A DNA stretch of 64,000 nucleotides from Paragorgia papillata (GCA_035771165.1 JAWNZC010000287.1:330001-394000), one strand, 5' to 3'; numbered from the stretch's first letter, positions 34,069-45,435 are shown. Notes: a model not told the origin generated them from the letters alone. Made by a program: numbers and translations.

Positions 34069-34352
34069 TACTATATATTATACTTAATATATGTTATTTT
34101 TTATTATGATTTGTGTGTATATATATATATATATATATATAGTATACTACACTACCGACTACTGCAGGTTTTAATACAACAGTTAATATTATTTGTCCAT
34201 CATTTTCTCTTTGAAGCAATGTAAACTTTAAATATCAATTAAAATTCACGAGCATCAAATAAAATACGCATCAAAACGATGTTGTGTTTACTGAAAGGCT
34301 TGCTAAAGTACTTACATTGATTATGTGCAGTATGATTCTTTGACTTCGCCAT
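30563..34352 (-). CDS. RPL29: 60S ribosomal protein eL29, complete, 3 coding exons
   Basis: Component of the cytosolic large ribosomal subunit. Coding exons: 34352-34316 (MAKSKNHTAHNQ, donor gtaagt), 31609-31545 (SKKWHKKGIRKPKTERYPSM plus KG, donor gtaagc), 30637-30563 (VDPKFLRNLRFAKKHNKK plus QVANKS, stop TAA). Phases 1 and 0 agree. The protein is 58 residues, short like invertebrate eL29, and lacks the Lys/Ala-rich extension of mammals. The ATG exon has an acceptor-like gtgcag just upstream (exon would begin at 34404), so a further 5' non-coding exon probably lies near 34.5-34.6 kb. The 3' UTR is about 40 nt, as usual for ribosomal protein mRNAs. The 2.7-kb first intron and the 0.9-kb second intron hold LINE and foldback elements. 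Confidence 0.97.
30719..31420. repeat. 700-bp foldback in RPL29 intron 2
   Basis: Ends cttttgatgg and ccatcaaaag. Arms continue with atgttcagaagttcgtttgg and ccaaacgaacttctgaacat, tggaggttcacaatttcg and cgaaattgtgaacctcca, then tgggtggaaaaaatat and atattttttccaccca-like text. A small hairpin (actagtagcaactagtagcc) lies in the left arm. Confidence 0.82.
31771..32012. repeat. Foldback of aagttcatt words in RPL29 intron 1
   Basis: Left ttacagtcatttgcaattca pairs with right tgagttgcaaattactgtaa. Inner agttcattgggaagttca and tgaacttcccaatgaact are inverse. A ttgattggctgct hairpin forms the centre. It resembles the neighbouring 30719-31420 element in wording (gaagttc, tttgattggct) but not in its ends. 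Confidence 0.8.
32360..32646 (+). pseudogene. LINE reverse-transcriptase 3' end plus (ATT)n tail
   Basis: The translation contains RTWNTLPSQLRVKG, SSFKSNLLSYYI and a terminal CTKCNSTRG. This follows the RxWNSLP ... FK..L..Y pattern closing L2/CR1-type non-LTR retrotransposon proteins. An ATT/ATA microsatellite follows the stop, as expected for a LINE 3' end. Only the last 70 or so codons are present. It lies antisense in RPL29 intron 1. Confidence 0.75.
33040..33390. repeat. 'aaaacacgag' element, copy 2 (inverse)
   Basis: Inverse matches to 19900-20215 include attaataattcatgaggaaaa and cctcgtgttttatatccgat. It ends at cctgcgtggtttttaaatat. Confidence 0.65.
33395..33480. repeat. Fragment of the 'aacgttagactcc' palindromic family
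   Basis: taggagtctaacgtttcaag is followed by cctgaaacgttaggctccta around cgaaggccctttcg. It is a shorter relative of the palindrome at 41620-41816. (TA)n microsatellites follow at 33500, 33740, 34036 and 34122. Confidence 0.65.
33558..33737. repeat. Almost perfect 180-bp palindrome
   Basis: tgaggttttttggagaaaga on the left returns as tctttctccaaaaaacctca on the right, and caatagaaactttttaacac mirrors gtgttaaaaagtttctattg. The centre is ttttaaattaagatta. It lies in RPL29 intron 1. Confidence 0.9.
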
Positions 34353-34640
34353 CTTTGATTTTCGAAGACAAGTTTGCCGCTAAATCCCGTTTAACCTGAA
34401 CTACCTGCACATAAAATAAACACAACATCCTATACTTTAGGCACTATATTTACGAAATACACAAAAAAATCCACTCGATTGCATAAAACAAACGATTTCT
34501 CACTTGGATTGTAAACTCACCGAATTTAGAAATCTCCTTTTTCTTTCTGGAGTTGTTTAGAAGAGGATGGCTTAGTAACCGCGCCTGCAGATCAACACAG
34601 GTAACCCAAACAGATTTTTCTCGTTCGCCACTTCGCTCAG

Positions 34641-34850
34641 CACTGATCACAGGGAGCCCATCTTAATTGGCAATTCGTGATGCCAAAAAGCGCATGGGTA
34701 CCCTGTGGTGCGAAAAGACGCGCGGGGGACTGTGGCACATTTTTTTTCGTTTTTTAAAATTAAATCTCCTGCCACAGTCCCCCGCGCGTCTTTCGACTCC
34801 GCCACAGAGTGCCCACGCGCTGCCAAGATGGGCTCCCTGTGCACTGATCA
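34641..34850. repeat. 'cacagggagcccatctt' foldback, copy 1
   Basis: Ends are cactgatcacagggagccca and tgggctccctgtgcactgat. Inner arms are aagacgcgcgggggactgtg and cacagtcccccgcgcgtctt. A second, slightly longer copy is at 36377-36652. Confidence 0.88.
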
Positions 34851-35069
34851 ATTACTTCCCTCTGAAGTTTGATTGGCTATACAATTGTGACGTCGAATAG
34901 CATGCGTAACGGCCGTTGCAAATACATGTGAATTATGGTGTGAAACATAAATTCCGTGGAAAAATCCAAGCTTTTTTCTTTGCCGTGTTTGTTGTCGAAT
35001 GAAGCAAGCTCAAAACGGACAGTTAAAACATCTTCCCGAACACGAAGAAACTCAAACACAAGAAAAAAA

Positions 35070-35320
35070 TGGGATGGGCGGGGGGGGGGGGGGAGGGGGG
35101 GGAGGGCAAGGGTATTTTCGTCAACCCGTGATTGCCTATTTTTGAGCTTTGTGAATCGTGATTTAGAGCAATATTGTCCCGTGAATCGTGATTGAACTGT
35201 TGAAAAAGCCGTGAAGATGCTATTTTACTTTTTGTGATTCGTGAAATACCAAAAAAAAAGAATATGTGAACTCGTGACAAGACCCCCCCTTTGCCCCCCC
35301 CCCCCCCCCCCCTCAAAAAA
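35070..35320. repeat. Foldback with G-run and C-run, gtgaatcgtgatt words
   Basis: A run of G interrupted by A on the left and a run of about 18 C on the right bracket repeated gtgaatcgtgatt / gattcgtgaa words. ORFs here are not supported. Confidence 0.5.
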
Positions 35321-36376
35321 ACATTCAGAATTATCCTTTAAAAAGAAACCTGTAAATATGTTTGGTTTAGTTGCACTTTTTGCTTACCAACAATCGTTTT
35401 TGGCTTTCAGAAGCTGATCACCTCGGGGTTTTTTTTGTAAATTTGGTCCCATACCCTTTTTACTCTCATAAGAGTGATAAGACACGGCTAGCCAAAAGCT
35501 GCCCTGTGATTGGTCAGCTTTGCGGCTCAGACCGTCTGATGGTGTGTATTTGGGCCATTTTTTCGTGGGGCAGATCCGCAGTCCAGTTACAGTGAGTCAA
35601 CTCTCGCCTTGCGGACACCCCACTATTAAGGACAGTTGGTTAATCCCCGGCTGAAACTACTATGAAATGTATTGAAATAACTCTCGCTATTACGGAATTG
35701 CGGACACTTCATGCGGTTCCCAACAAACATTTTTATTGTTCTACTCGATCTCGTTACAACGGACACCTTGGACGTATACGTATTTTTCTCTCCTGAAAGT
35801 GAATGACTTTTTAATTTATCGAGTGACATATTTATGTTACTGATTCACGTTACCGTTGTATTTTTGGTTTTGGAATAAAAAAAATATTTGAATACAAATT
35901 TTTGACTTGTATTTTGACTTATACTGTGTACTTATGTATCACAGTAAACGTCAACTAGAAATTGAAATAAACTGGACATTTTAAAACAAAAAAGCAGTAA
36001 TACATTGTAGTGACGTTTTACAACCTGAAATCGGGATATTTTCATCGCATCCCGCTATTGCGGACTCTCGTTATTACGGACACCAAATGACGGTCCCCAG
36101 GCTGTCCGCTATAACGTGAGTTGACTGTATATAGAGGTCAGTGGTCGTTTCCACTAGTCATGGAATGAATGATACTGAATAAGTATGACCAGCGGCCGCT
36201 ATCACGAGAGAAAGGTTTTTGGTTTGTTACTAGCTTGTCCGCATTTGGCTAAAAATATACTGTTGTAAATATGGCGGATTGGACATTTTTGTAGCATACC
36301 TGCGCCTTTATAATTACGATTTTTTTTTTAATATTTTGATAATTATGTTTCTCAACACCCAAATGCTAGCTAGGGT

Positions 36377-36652
36377 TTTCACAGGGAGCCCATCTTGGCA
36401 GCGCGTGGGCACCCTGTGGCAGACTCGAAAGACGCGCGGGGGACTGTGGCAGGGGATTTTAAAAAACGAAAAACGGTTACCGGAGGCGGGAAAAAAGGCG
36501 GAAAAAAGGAAAAAAACGGGGGGAAGGAGGGAGAGGAAAAAATATTAATTTCTTATAAAACACACCACGATCGAGTATGCCACAGTCCCCCGCGCGTCTT
36601 TCGAGCCGCTACAGGGTGCCCACGCGCTGCCAAGATGGTCTCCCTGTGAAAA
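36377..36652. repeat. 'cacagggagcccatctt' foldback, copy 2
   Basis: Same terminal and inner arms as 34641-34850 (ttttcacagggagcccatct ... ctccctgtgaaaat), with a longer A/G-rich centre. Confidence 0.88.
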
Positions 36653-36765
36653 TACGTGACCAAAGTGTGACATATAATTTTTCTCCTCTTAAGACCATGT
36701 TATTTAGTTTAAATCGTCGCCATTGGTGAACCAGATGGAAATCTAATTCCAGTGAGAAATATAAT

Positions 36766-38336
36766 ATATTGCCCAGCATACTGCTTTAAACAAAACCATA
36801 ACACAAATTGAAAATAATTTTGAAAATATTTACAGACGTTTCGTTACTACACGTAACTAGTTACATAAATAGAAAGTGACAAGGTGACAGAAAGGTGATG
36901 GAAAAGCTAAAAGGTGAAACCGCAGACAAATGAATTGTCAAACTGGTGATGAGACACCACGAGGTAAAGAAAAATTCTATTAAAAGAGTGCTAAGGGAAA
37001 TGATCTATTGTTGGCGTTAAGAGAGGGTTTAAACTTATTAGAAACAAGACACCTGGGTCAGGTGTTCACTTGAGCTACTGGAAAGTGCAGAGGTCTCTAG
37101 ACAGATCATTGAACAACTGTTAGTATTAATGCTGAAGCCATTTGGAAAACCTATGAACATCGCAATTGCTCGACCAAAAGCATGAGAAAGTGTATATAGT
37201 GTCAATATAAAGATCCAGAATGTTAACGTTTTGACTTTTGATCCTCATCTCTGTACCGGCGGTATTAAATATTTATAGAATGTAATATACTGTATATCCC
37301 ACTTGGATACAACAGCTTCGGCTAGCTTTGCCTTTGACAAAATTGTTAGTAGGTTTTCCAAGTAAATTGCGTATATGGTTGATCAGTGATGTGCTTGATA
37401 CAAAGTTCCACAGAATAGGAACGCAGGAACATGACTGTCGATGAATTTTCGAAGTGATGGAACACTCGAAGTGTAGGCTTCATATACGGGAGGTATTGCG
37501 CAATTTTGCAGTTTTGTGTGGCGAAGAAAATAAAAACAAACGGAGCCGAAACCTTAGACTCGGCCACCACAGGTAGCCCGAGTAATTAACAAGCTTTCTC
37601 GAAGGAGAGCATCTAATTGGTTAAAAGTTAGAACCTGACCAGTTTTCACCTTTTCTGTCACCTTGTCACTTTCTACTTTTTGTTTAAGTATAGGATAAAT
37701 ACCTCGAACGTCGGCTTTAAGCCAGATAAATCCCGAGGGCCGACTTAAAACACGATTGAAGAAGGTTTTCTAAAAAAATAATAGCTTTACCGAGTGTCGA
37801 AGGACATTGTTATGTCGAATGTTAACGAGGTTTTATGAAATAATAAGACTCCAAAGCAGTTTATTAAACAAACTTGAGAAGTACGTAAAGGTTCATTGAA
37901 CACATACACAGACTACTACAAGGTTGTTTGAATACAATAGCATTGGGCATGCGTATTGATGCAGTATCAATCCCACATTTTATGCTCAACGTTCAGTGTA
38001 ATAAAGTGCTGACTCCACCAACAGATTTTGACGATTTTCATTGGTTTGCCTTCCTCTCGTAAACTACGGAGCGAAAAGCAAACCCTTGCTCTCCTTCCCG
38101 TATGTGGGCGCTACCGGCGTTATGTATTTAAAAAATGAGGGATTTATGGGATATAAATCCCGCAAAAAACAAAGAAAACCAACTTGATCGTGTTTTAAGC
38201 TATTTATTAAGTTACCTTCATGTATGTATAGTTATCACTCTGATCGTGCTCTGATGATGTTACGTGTAGTAACGAAATGTTAGTAAATATTTTCAAAATT
38301 ATTTTGTATTATGGTTTTGTTTAAAGCAGTATATTT
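36766..38336. repeat. 1.57-kb element with about 85-bp inverted ends
   Basis: Left tactgctttaaacaaaacca, aataattttgaaaatattta and cgttactacacgtaac are inverse matches of right gttacgtgtagtaacg, taaatattttcaaaattatt and tggttttgtttaaagcagta. A second inverted pair (agaaagtgacaaggtgacag at 36880 and ctgtcaccttgtcactttct at about 37656) is nested inside. The inner 37.1-38.2 kb encodes nothing recognisable. Confidence 0.75.
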
Positions 38337-38412
38337 AGCTATTTAGTTTAATCTAATTCGACAATCCATTTCAATTGACGTAGTTTCTGTTTCGCTACAT
38401 TTTTCGGAGTTC

Positions 38413-38790
38413 ATGTTTATTTATTTAAGACTTTGTATATGCATGCTGACTTGCACAATGCACAGTGTCTTGCCAGTAGCTATCCCTCAAGCAAGGAAGC
38501 ATAGACGCTCTCAATTACATCAACACTGTCAGCACTCATCCGAAAAACATATCTCTAATCGCTACACATCCGCATATCCCGTCGAAAGTTGTCATCATAA
38601 AGATAACACCACGTGTGAGCTAGCAGGAAGCTTTGAAATGAGGAACTGCAGCTTACGGCTTCCAGCCATTAAAGAGGGGAAACGGACATACCAAAGGAAG
38701 TTTAAGATTCAGTTCATTTTTAATTCCTTCATCGGATCCAATTTGTTTCTTTGTTTTTTCCGGACGAAATGGATGCTCCAATTATCATAA
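38413..38790 (+). CDS. Possible small secreted protein ORF (125 codons)
   Basis: An uninterrupted ORF free of obvious repeats opens MFIYLRLCICMLTCTMHSVL, which resembles a signal peptide. A basic segment follows (ARKHRRS), then a His/Cys-containing stretch (QHCQHSSEK, ESCHHKDNTTC), and the end is hydrophobic (FIFNSFIGSNLFLCFF). No family is recognised and no splice or poly(A) evidence was found. It may be chance. Confidence 0.25.
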   Translation: MFIYLRLCICMLTCTMHSVLPVAIPQARKHRRSQLHQHCQHSSEKHISNRYTSAYPVESCHHKDNTTCELAGSFEMRNCSLRLPAIKEGKRTYQRKFKIQFIFNSFIGSNLFLCFFRTKWMLQLS

Positions 38791-39095
38791 AAAAAAACCA
38801 GATCAACACGCGAAATGGTTTTCTCCCTCATGTATGATAAATGTCGGATCAATTTCCAAATTTTAGTTCCTCCTGCGTCGTCAGAAATAAAATTATAAGA
38901 TTAACAAACTCCCAACACAGCCAGGTGAAGAATAACAAATGCCTAACGCAGCCAGGTGAAGAATCAGACAAAATAGCTTGAAATTCGAAATCTTTTTAAT
39001 ATTTTAACAAAAATTCCTGTTTAACGAAATCTAGTATATGTGCTATAAAGAAACGCTTGCCGATGTCAACAGTTGATAAATTTCTCGATAATTAT

Positions 39096-39257
39096 GGGGG
39101 CTTTCCATTTACACGGTTAGACCGGTCAGTCCGGTTAAATGGAACACGATTCGTTTGAGACTTAGGACGGTCAGACTGGAAAATTTGGTCCTAATCAAAA
39201 GCAAGTCCATTCTGGCCAGACTGACCGGTCTAACCTTGTCAATTGGAAAGCGCCCTC
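39096..39257. repeat. Short foldback 'gggggctttccattt'
   Basis: Ends gggggctttccattt and aattggaaagcgccct. Arms carry cggttagaccggtcagtccg and ctgaccggtctaac. At about 160 bp it is one of the smallest elements here. Confidence 0.78.
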
Positions 39258-39628
39258 AGTTTCTAGCTTGAGTATAATAAATCCAACGCGAGTCAGTGTT
39301 CTTCCTCGGATTTTCTAAATGCAGCCAAGCAAGTTGAAAATACGAGACGAAGCTTAACACTGACGACTGACGAGAAACAGAAACCAATCAAGTTAGCAAT
39401 AATTTTCATCAAATGAATTGGTCAACTTGAGGAATATATCGCAGCGGATATTTTAGGAACGCTTCTATCGCCACGACAGTAAGAGAAAATCGACCTCAAA
39501 CGCTCAAAGTTTGCTAGATAGTTGACCGTAACCTTCGATCCTCCGATTTCTAAATATTGATTAAATATTAACCAGTTTCTTTTGAATTTTCTCATGAATT
39601 GTTAATGATTTGAAAAGTCTCCAACAAT

Positions 39629-39815
39629 ACACCGTATTCATAAAGATGACTCCATGAAATTTATATTATTTTATGTGTAATTAAATTAGCCTTTCAAACC
39701 TCGTTCTTGTGTTTATAATTGAAAAGAAGTTTTACACAGGAACGAGGCCGGGAAGGCTAATTTAAATGCATATAAAAGTTTATAAATTGGTGGCCATATT
39801 TATGAATACGGTGTA
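39629..39815. repeat. Foldback 'tacaccgtattcataaa'
   Basis: tacaccgtattcataaa and tttatgaatacggtgta are exact inverse ends. aaattagcctttcaaacctc and gaggccgggaaggctaattt lie inside. Elements at 41267-41442 and about 55060-55210 share the inner aattagccttt / ttatatgcat style and look like relatives. Confidence 0.82.
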
Positions 39816-39967
39816 TGTTAATTTTGAAAATCACTTTGCCAATAAACGCGTATGAGATGTTTCGTAATTTGAAACGGTTAAAAAAATCTCGATAAAACTG
39901 CCGCTCGTGTGTGTATAAGACAACCGGAACCCACATATCTCACAGTCATAATTACTCATCAATTAAA

Positions 39968-40274
39968 GCCCCGCACAGACGACCAAGTTTTTCTTGACAA
40001 GTTCCTTGGTAGCTTTCCTTGCTCGTGTGTACGATGAACACGTTTTTTTCCAACAATTTTCCTTGAAAAGTTGTAATTGCTCGTGTGTACGGTTGGACAA
40101 GTTTTCCTTGACGGCAATGATCGCGTATATAATAAAAATCAAAAGCTGGCATGACCAGCTTTTGAACAAGGCTCCTTGTCAAGGTAAAACTTGTCAATTT
40201 GTGTCGTACACACGAACAAATAAAATTTGTCAAGGAAAAACTTGTCAAGGAAAACTTGGACGTCTGTGCGGGGC
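39968..40274. repeat. Foldback 'gccccgcacagacg'
   Basis: gccccgcacagacgaccaag and cttggacgtctgtgcggggc are inverse ends. The interior alternates cttgacaagt / acttgtcaag and gctcgtgtgtacg / cgtacacacga in both orientations. ORFs on both strands follow from this symmetry. Confidence 0.82.
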
Positions 40275-41266
40275 ACAATACAGAACTACTGAACCGCGTA
40301 TTCTTTGAAAATACTTTTTTACCCAAAACAAAGGCTATGATTTATGAATAATCACATATTTAAACTGTTAGCTCATAAGCTTAAATTTCATATTTATATT
40401 AAAATACAGATCCTTTATTTTATATTGTAAATTAATGAAATTATCCCCCTTAAAATACAAGTTTTCTACTTTAAAAGCATGTCTCATTGTAGTAAAACAA
40501 CGATGACAGGTTTCAACGTTCTAGCAGTTCCCGTCGTCTCACGAACGTGAAAATGCTCTCAATGACGTCTTGTGTAGAACGACGGCGGTGTTCACTTTGC
40601 TCTTGGGATTTTAAATTGCTCATTATCATTGTTTTGAATGCCGGAAAAATGCTATTGAATTCAATCGCCGTCCGTGGCTCTAAAACGCATGTATGCTTAA
40701 GCTCTCTATTATCAATTAACCCACCTTTATTTCAAACTGATTATAATTAATATTTTCCGAATTTGTTTTCCACTTACAAAGATGGGTTTCCTGGATGAAA
40801 AACGTGACAGAGAGGACTAGAACAAACAATGCATGCGTGTTTTCAAATATTTACGGATTTCAGATTTCAGGCGGATTTCAATCCAGAAACCCAATTCCCA
40901 TGTAAACACGGATTGACTTCGCTTTTCAATCCGGATTGAAACTCAATCTGGATTCATGTAAACGACCCCTTAGGCTCGCGTGTTTGACATGATTTGAAAA
41001 AAAGCAGACGATATTTATAAAGCTAGAGGAAGCGTGCAGTACTTGAGATAAGAAGTCGAGTGTTGGCAAATTTTGATGGAAGATTATATAAACGCATTGT
41101 ATTAATCAGGAGTGAATTAATGTTTTTTAACAGAGGGAGCGCTCGAGGGGAAGTCATCTACTTTCGTGGACTAGAGTAAATCTTTTGTTTTCCCTTCATA
41201 AATTATTCATGTTTTTGAAAACAGAATTATGGTCACGACCCACGACAGTTACTCAAACTCAAAAGA

Positions 41267-41442
41267 CTTACTCAAAAATGGCCGCCAAATTAAAATTATT
41301 TTATATATACATAAAAATTAGCCCTTATGAACTCGTTTTCATGTGGGATTCAAAAAAAATTTTCCTTTAAAACAAGGTCATCATTGGGGCTAATTTATAT
41401 GAACATAAAATAATTCTAATAAAGCGGCCATTTTTGAATAAG
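41267..41442. repeat. Foldback 'cttactcaaaaatggccgc'
   Basis: cttactcaaaaatggccgc is matched by gcggccatttttgaataag. aattattttatatatac and catataaaataattct-like arms follow. Confidence 0.75.
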
Positions 41443-41619
41443 ATCTATAAGAAAAAAATTGTGAATGGCCAGTTACACAACCTTTTAGCACATAAACTTC
41501 AATCATTTAGACTGATATATTATATACTGGAGAATAAACTTTAACCCTTCAGGATACCAAGCACGTACTTTAGTCAGTTTTAAATAAAAGTAGCGTGCTG
41601 CGTAGGCAGTGTTGAAACA

Positions 41620-41816
41620 ACAATCGAAATATAAAATAGTAAGGTTAGATATACTGCCGAAACAGAGAACGTAGGAGTCTAACGTTTCGAGCGAAGGCCC
41701 TTCGTCAGAGAGAAACGTGAGAGTCACGTTTCTCTCTGACGAAGGGCCTTCGCTCGAAACGTTAGACTCCTACGTTCTCTGTTTCGGCAGTCTATCTAAC
41801 CTTACTTATATTTCGA
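41620..41816. repeat. Near-perfect palindrome carrying hammerhead-like motifs
   Basis: taaggttagatatactgccg at the left is answered by cggcagtctatctaacctta. The arms contain cgtaggagtctaacgtttcg / cgaaacgttagactcctacg and a central cgtgagagtcacg. Each arm, on its own strand, reads CTGACGA then a GGGC/GCTC hairpin then GAAACGTT (plus strand 41736-41763, minus strand 41708-41681). That is the order of conserved residues of a hammerhead core, with one extra A before stem II. Fragments of the family lie at 3310-3345, 33395-33440 and about 55000-55045. Confidence 0.8.
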
Positions 41817-42274
41817 CTTTGGTATTTTACTCTGGCTAACGCCAGACGATTTTATTCATCAATAGGGAAACCCCTGGTTGTCTATAAGGATTAATCTGCA
41901 TGCTGAATCGATACCAGGCTTGCCAGCAGACAACACACTGTGATGTCTCGCAATGTTTTAATTGGTCAGGCCTCCCCTTACCTGCGCCGTACCTCCCACA
42001 ATATTGAGTAATTTACTCTTGCAAATTGTTTGAATTGTAATATCAACACAGGATACAAAATGCTAGAAGCATCCCCTCGTTAGTATAAAATGTTTTCTTG
42101 CTTTGGCGTGTTTATATAATACTCGATCATTTATTTAGATAATAGAAACGTCAATGTTGTGGTTTGGCTTAAAATGTCGAAACGTTCAATCAGTAATATT
42201 CAAACTGAAAATATAAGAAGCTGCTCAATATTTAATTTCTAATTATTTAAAACTTCTCTGACTTCAGACATTGG

Positions 42275-42545
42275 CAACAAAAATTAAGTTTGTCTAATTT
42301 GAAAGAACTCATTAAATTGTAATAGAAGATCTTTTACAATTTTTTCGTATCTTTCTTCGTTTTCAAGATATTTCAATTTGTTTAATATGTAAATGAGATG
42401 GTCTCTGACGTCAGGAGCAGGGTACAGTATTTTCACACGTAGCAAGCCAAAATCAGTTAATATATCTCTAAATTTGTTCAACGAAATCACTTGAAACTGC
42501 TGTACACATAAAAACGCCTTGTGACACTGAACATTTCATAACTAT
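42275..42545. repeat. 'aattaagtttgtctaatttgaaag' family, second single-ended copy
   Basis: Close match to 26813-26990 over about 150 bp, diverging after tattttcac, then sharing gcttgtgacactgaacattt-like wording with 27000-27020 in rearranged order. Confidence 0.6.
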
Positions 42546-42604
42546 ATAGATATCCAAGCTTGGTGGCGTTGTTTTCAAAATGGCGACTTCGGACCTCGGT
42601 ACTT

Positions 42605-43085
42605 ACGATATACCAGTGTAGAAAATGCAAACATGTATTTCCTGATAGTTTATTTGATCAACAACATCAATACCAGTTTTGGTATAAAGGATACAAACGT
42701 GACACTAACTACAACTACATGACATACATATTACATATATATAAAGTTAATTTCTATTATCTACGTTAAGTTATCAAAAATTGTTAAAACATCGAAACAG
42801 TATTTCCCTGCCAAAGCCATAACTGTTCTGTCTTGCATAGACATAAGGTACATAAAAATATCTTGGGAATTAAACAATTTGAATGAACTGTTTACTTTAT
42901 ATAGGTTATCAATAAAATTTACTCTGAGATCGGCGAACTTTGTGTTTGTACATGACGTTAAAAAGTGTTCTTCATTCCCGATCTCGTTAAGATCGCAATG
43001 TTTACATAGTCTATTACTGTATGAAACATTGCTGTATCGACCAGTTTCAACAGGTAATCTATGAGCTGAAATCCTTAATTTTGTG
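42605..43085 (-). pseudogene. Decayed LINE 3' fragment
   Basis: Parallel to 45580-46085: the ctgtaaacagttc region, gatcggcgaactttgtgttt and gaccagtttcaacaggta match on the minus strand. Stops and indels break the reading (KISAHRLPVETG is still visible). Confidence 0.65.
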
Positions 43086-43098
43086 AATATGAAGCTAA

Positions 43099-43894
43099 TG
43101 TCTCAATCAATTCCAAGTGTGACCATCCCTCCCCCCGGGCATTTGACGGGCATTTGACATTTTTGCGTTAGAGTACTGCAAATGCCCCACCATGGGGTCA
43201 GCATAGCTGTACAAAATCCCCACAGAGGGGTCTTGAAATTGATGCAAATGCCCCACCCATGGGAATTTAAAAAAGCAGATGTTTATATTGTCAGACAACT
43301 GAAGCGGCCGTGACCATCCATATTATTAAACATAAACATATATTTATAAAATAAAGGTCAAAAACTACTTTCAAACGTCTCAACTAAGTTGTCCAAGCCT
43401 TTTTCCTGAAGCCAGGAAGCCACAAACGGCACATCATTCCCCTCAAACTCCTGTAAATCCACCATGATTGATCGCAATCACAATGTGCATGGCGTATTTT
43501 ATAATACTGTTAAAGAACGGTAGACATGCGACATTTTTGGCGCTTGTGAGTCAGTGGTATTTTTATGGCAAAAATAAATATATCGTAGTTTTATATGAAA
43601 AAGCTAGAGAAGTGGACGAGCATGTATTAGTATGAAATATGTGGTGTGCCTTTATAAAAGATAGAATTTTCGTAATTGAGTATAGACTTACAGTACTTAC
43701 TTTTGCCAGGTTACTTTTCAAGAAAATAAAAAGCAAGTATATATACTATTTAGTCTAGTAGGCACTTAAACAAATTCCCCCCCCTGCGGGGACGACCTGC
43801 AGAGGCAAATGCCCGACCCTGGGAACAGGTGAATCGTCGAATGCCCGTCAAATGCCGGGGGGGAGGATGGTCACGCTTGGAATTGATTGAGACA
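43099..43894. repeat. 800-bp foldback 'tgtctcaatcaattccaag'
   Basis: tgtctcaatcaattccaagt and gtgaccatccctcccccc on the left are answered by ggggggaggatggtcac and cttggaattgattgagaca on the right. The subterminal gcatttgacgggcatttga on the left returns as aatgcccgtcaaatgc on the right. It directly abuts the LINE fragment on its left. Confidence 0.88.
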
Positions 43895-44094
43895 TAATAA
43901 CTGCTCATATAAGTGTCAAGGTATGTCTAAAATTGCACCAGCATAAGCAGTTATATTATTAATAATAATAATAATAATAATAATGTAAACTTTATTTATT
44001 GATCATTAAACGTAGAAATTACAATGATAAACCTCGCTTTTACAGGTAGTTTACCACTGACTATTTGAACTGATGCTACATGAGAATAAAAATC

Positions 44095-45110
44095 TTAGAA
44101 TGTCATTAGTTTCGGGTTATTCCATTCTTTGTTACGTCGACAAAATACATAATACGAGGTTCTTATTGATATGTTGATGATTTTCTTTACGATATACTTT
44201 CTACAGGGAGTGTCGAATTTAAAGTCTTTTAGCATTTCAATGAAATCCATTGATTGACTGTCCGAAAATTCCAAGTGCACTCAGAGATAGATTTATGAAC
44301 TTAACCTTTTCATAGTTTCTTTGTTTTTCGTTAACTAAATCGAGATATATTTGTGTTTCTTACGGGTGGCGTTGCGGTGAAGATTGGACTCAAATCCGAC
44401 GGTGAGCTCAAGGATGTAAAGATATTTGTTTTCAATGGTTTAAAGAAGGTCAGGACGCAACTCATCTCCCGTGAGAACTGAGGGGCTGTTGAAGCCAGGG
44501 AGGTCAACATAAAGAGTGGAATGTTGTACGGATATAATAATAATAATAATATTTTAACAGGGAGTCCATGTCACCGAAGTGTTTTTCAATGGGGCCCTGT
44601 GTAACATAAATGAAATAAGTAAATATAAGATAAAAAAAAATAGATATGATTTACATATACTAGCAGTTAAGAGGATAATTTGCCAAGTTTAAGTTTGAAC
44701 AATGACAGTGACTTAATGTCATGAAAGTCAGGAGTTAAATTGTTAAAATCGTTCAGAGCGTGATAAATTAATTTATGTTTTCCCCAGTTCGTCTTAGCTT
44801 TAGGTAAGTGGAATTTGGCCTTGTTTCTAGTATGGTATTGGTGGAAATTGCTATTTGGTGGTAGTTCAAATCATCAAAAAAATTGTTCAGACATTTAAAA
44901 ATAAAGATACAGCGATGCTCGTGACGTCGATCGTTTAGGCGTTTCCAGTTTAGGGTTTCCAAGGCTTGAGTGGCAGAAGAGCGAGCGAGTTGGTTTGTTA
45001 TTTATTATCTTGGCTGATTTGTTCTGTTGAATTTGTAAAGTGTTCATCAAAGTTAGGTTGTTCTTATCACCCCATATAATATCTGCATAATCAAATATTC
45101 TTGTGCATGA
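44095..45110 (-). pseudogene. LINE reverse-transcriptase C-terminal remnant(s)
   Basis: At 44962-44768 the minus strand reads ETLNWKRLNDRRHEHRCIFI followed by FKCLNNFFDDL. Upstream in another frame is a YADIIWGDKNNL-like stretch near 45060-45085, both classic for the post-RT region of CR1/L2-type LINEs. Downstream, LPDFHDIKSLS-like text runs to about 44690. A second, less clear piece is at 44095-44280 (RKYIVKKIINISIRTSYYVF). Frameshifts make it non-functional. Confidence 0.6.
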
Positions 45111-45435
45111 AAGTCAAATACAGGTTGAAAATGTCGAATATTTGAACACTCGTTCCTGGTAGCTCCGCAGCTGTATTTCAGTTGTGAAATCACCTTAGTT
45201 TTTAGTTCTTCCATGTAAATTTAGAAAATTTTCATGTTATCATCATTTCCGCCTTAATGTTCAGGTTGTTATAACGCTAAAAACAGTCAGTAGTGGGATA
45301 ATCGAACTAAGTTTGTCCGCCATCTTATTTAAATTATCTAGATCACGGACGGATGTGTGAATTGGGACACAGGTTTTATATGTGTTCTATAGAGGCCGAG
45401 AATTCGCTAGTGTTCCGTGGAGCAGCCTGCTTGGA

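Noticed and set aside
39952..40326. 124-codon ORF with Lys/Cys-rich composition, and an opposite-strand 104-codon ORF
   Set aside because: Both span the foldback at 39968-40274; openness on both strands comes from the inverted repeat.
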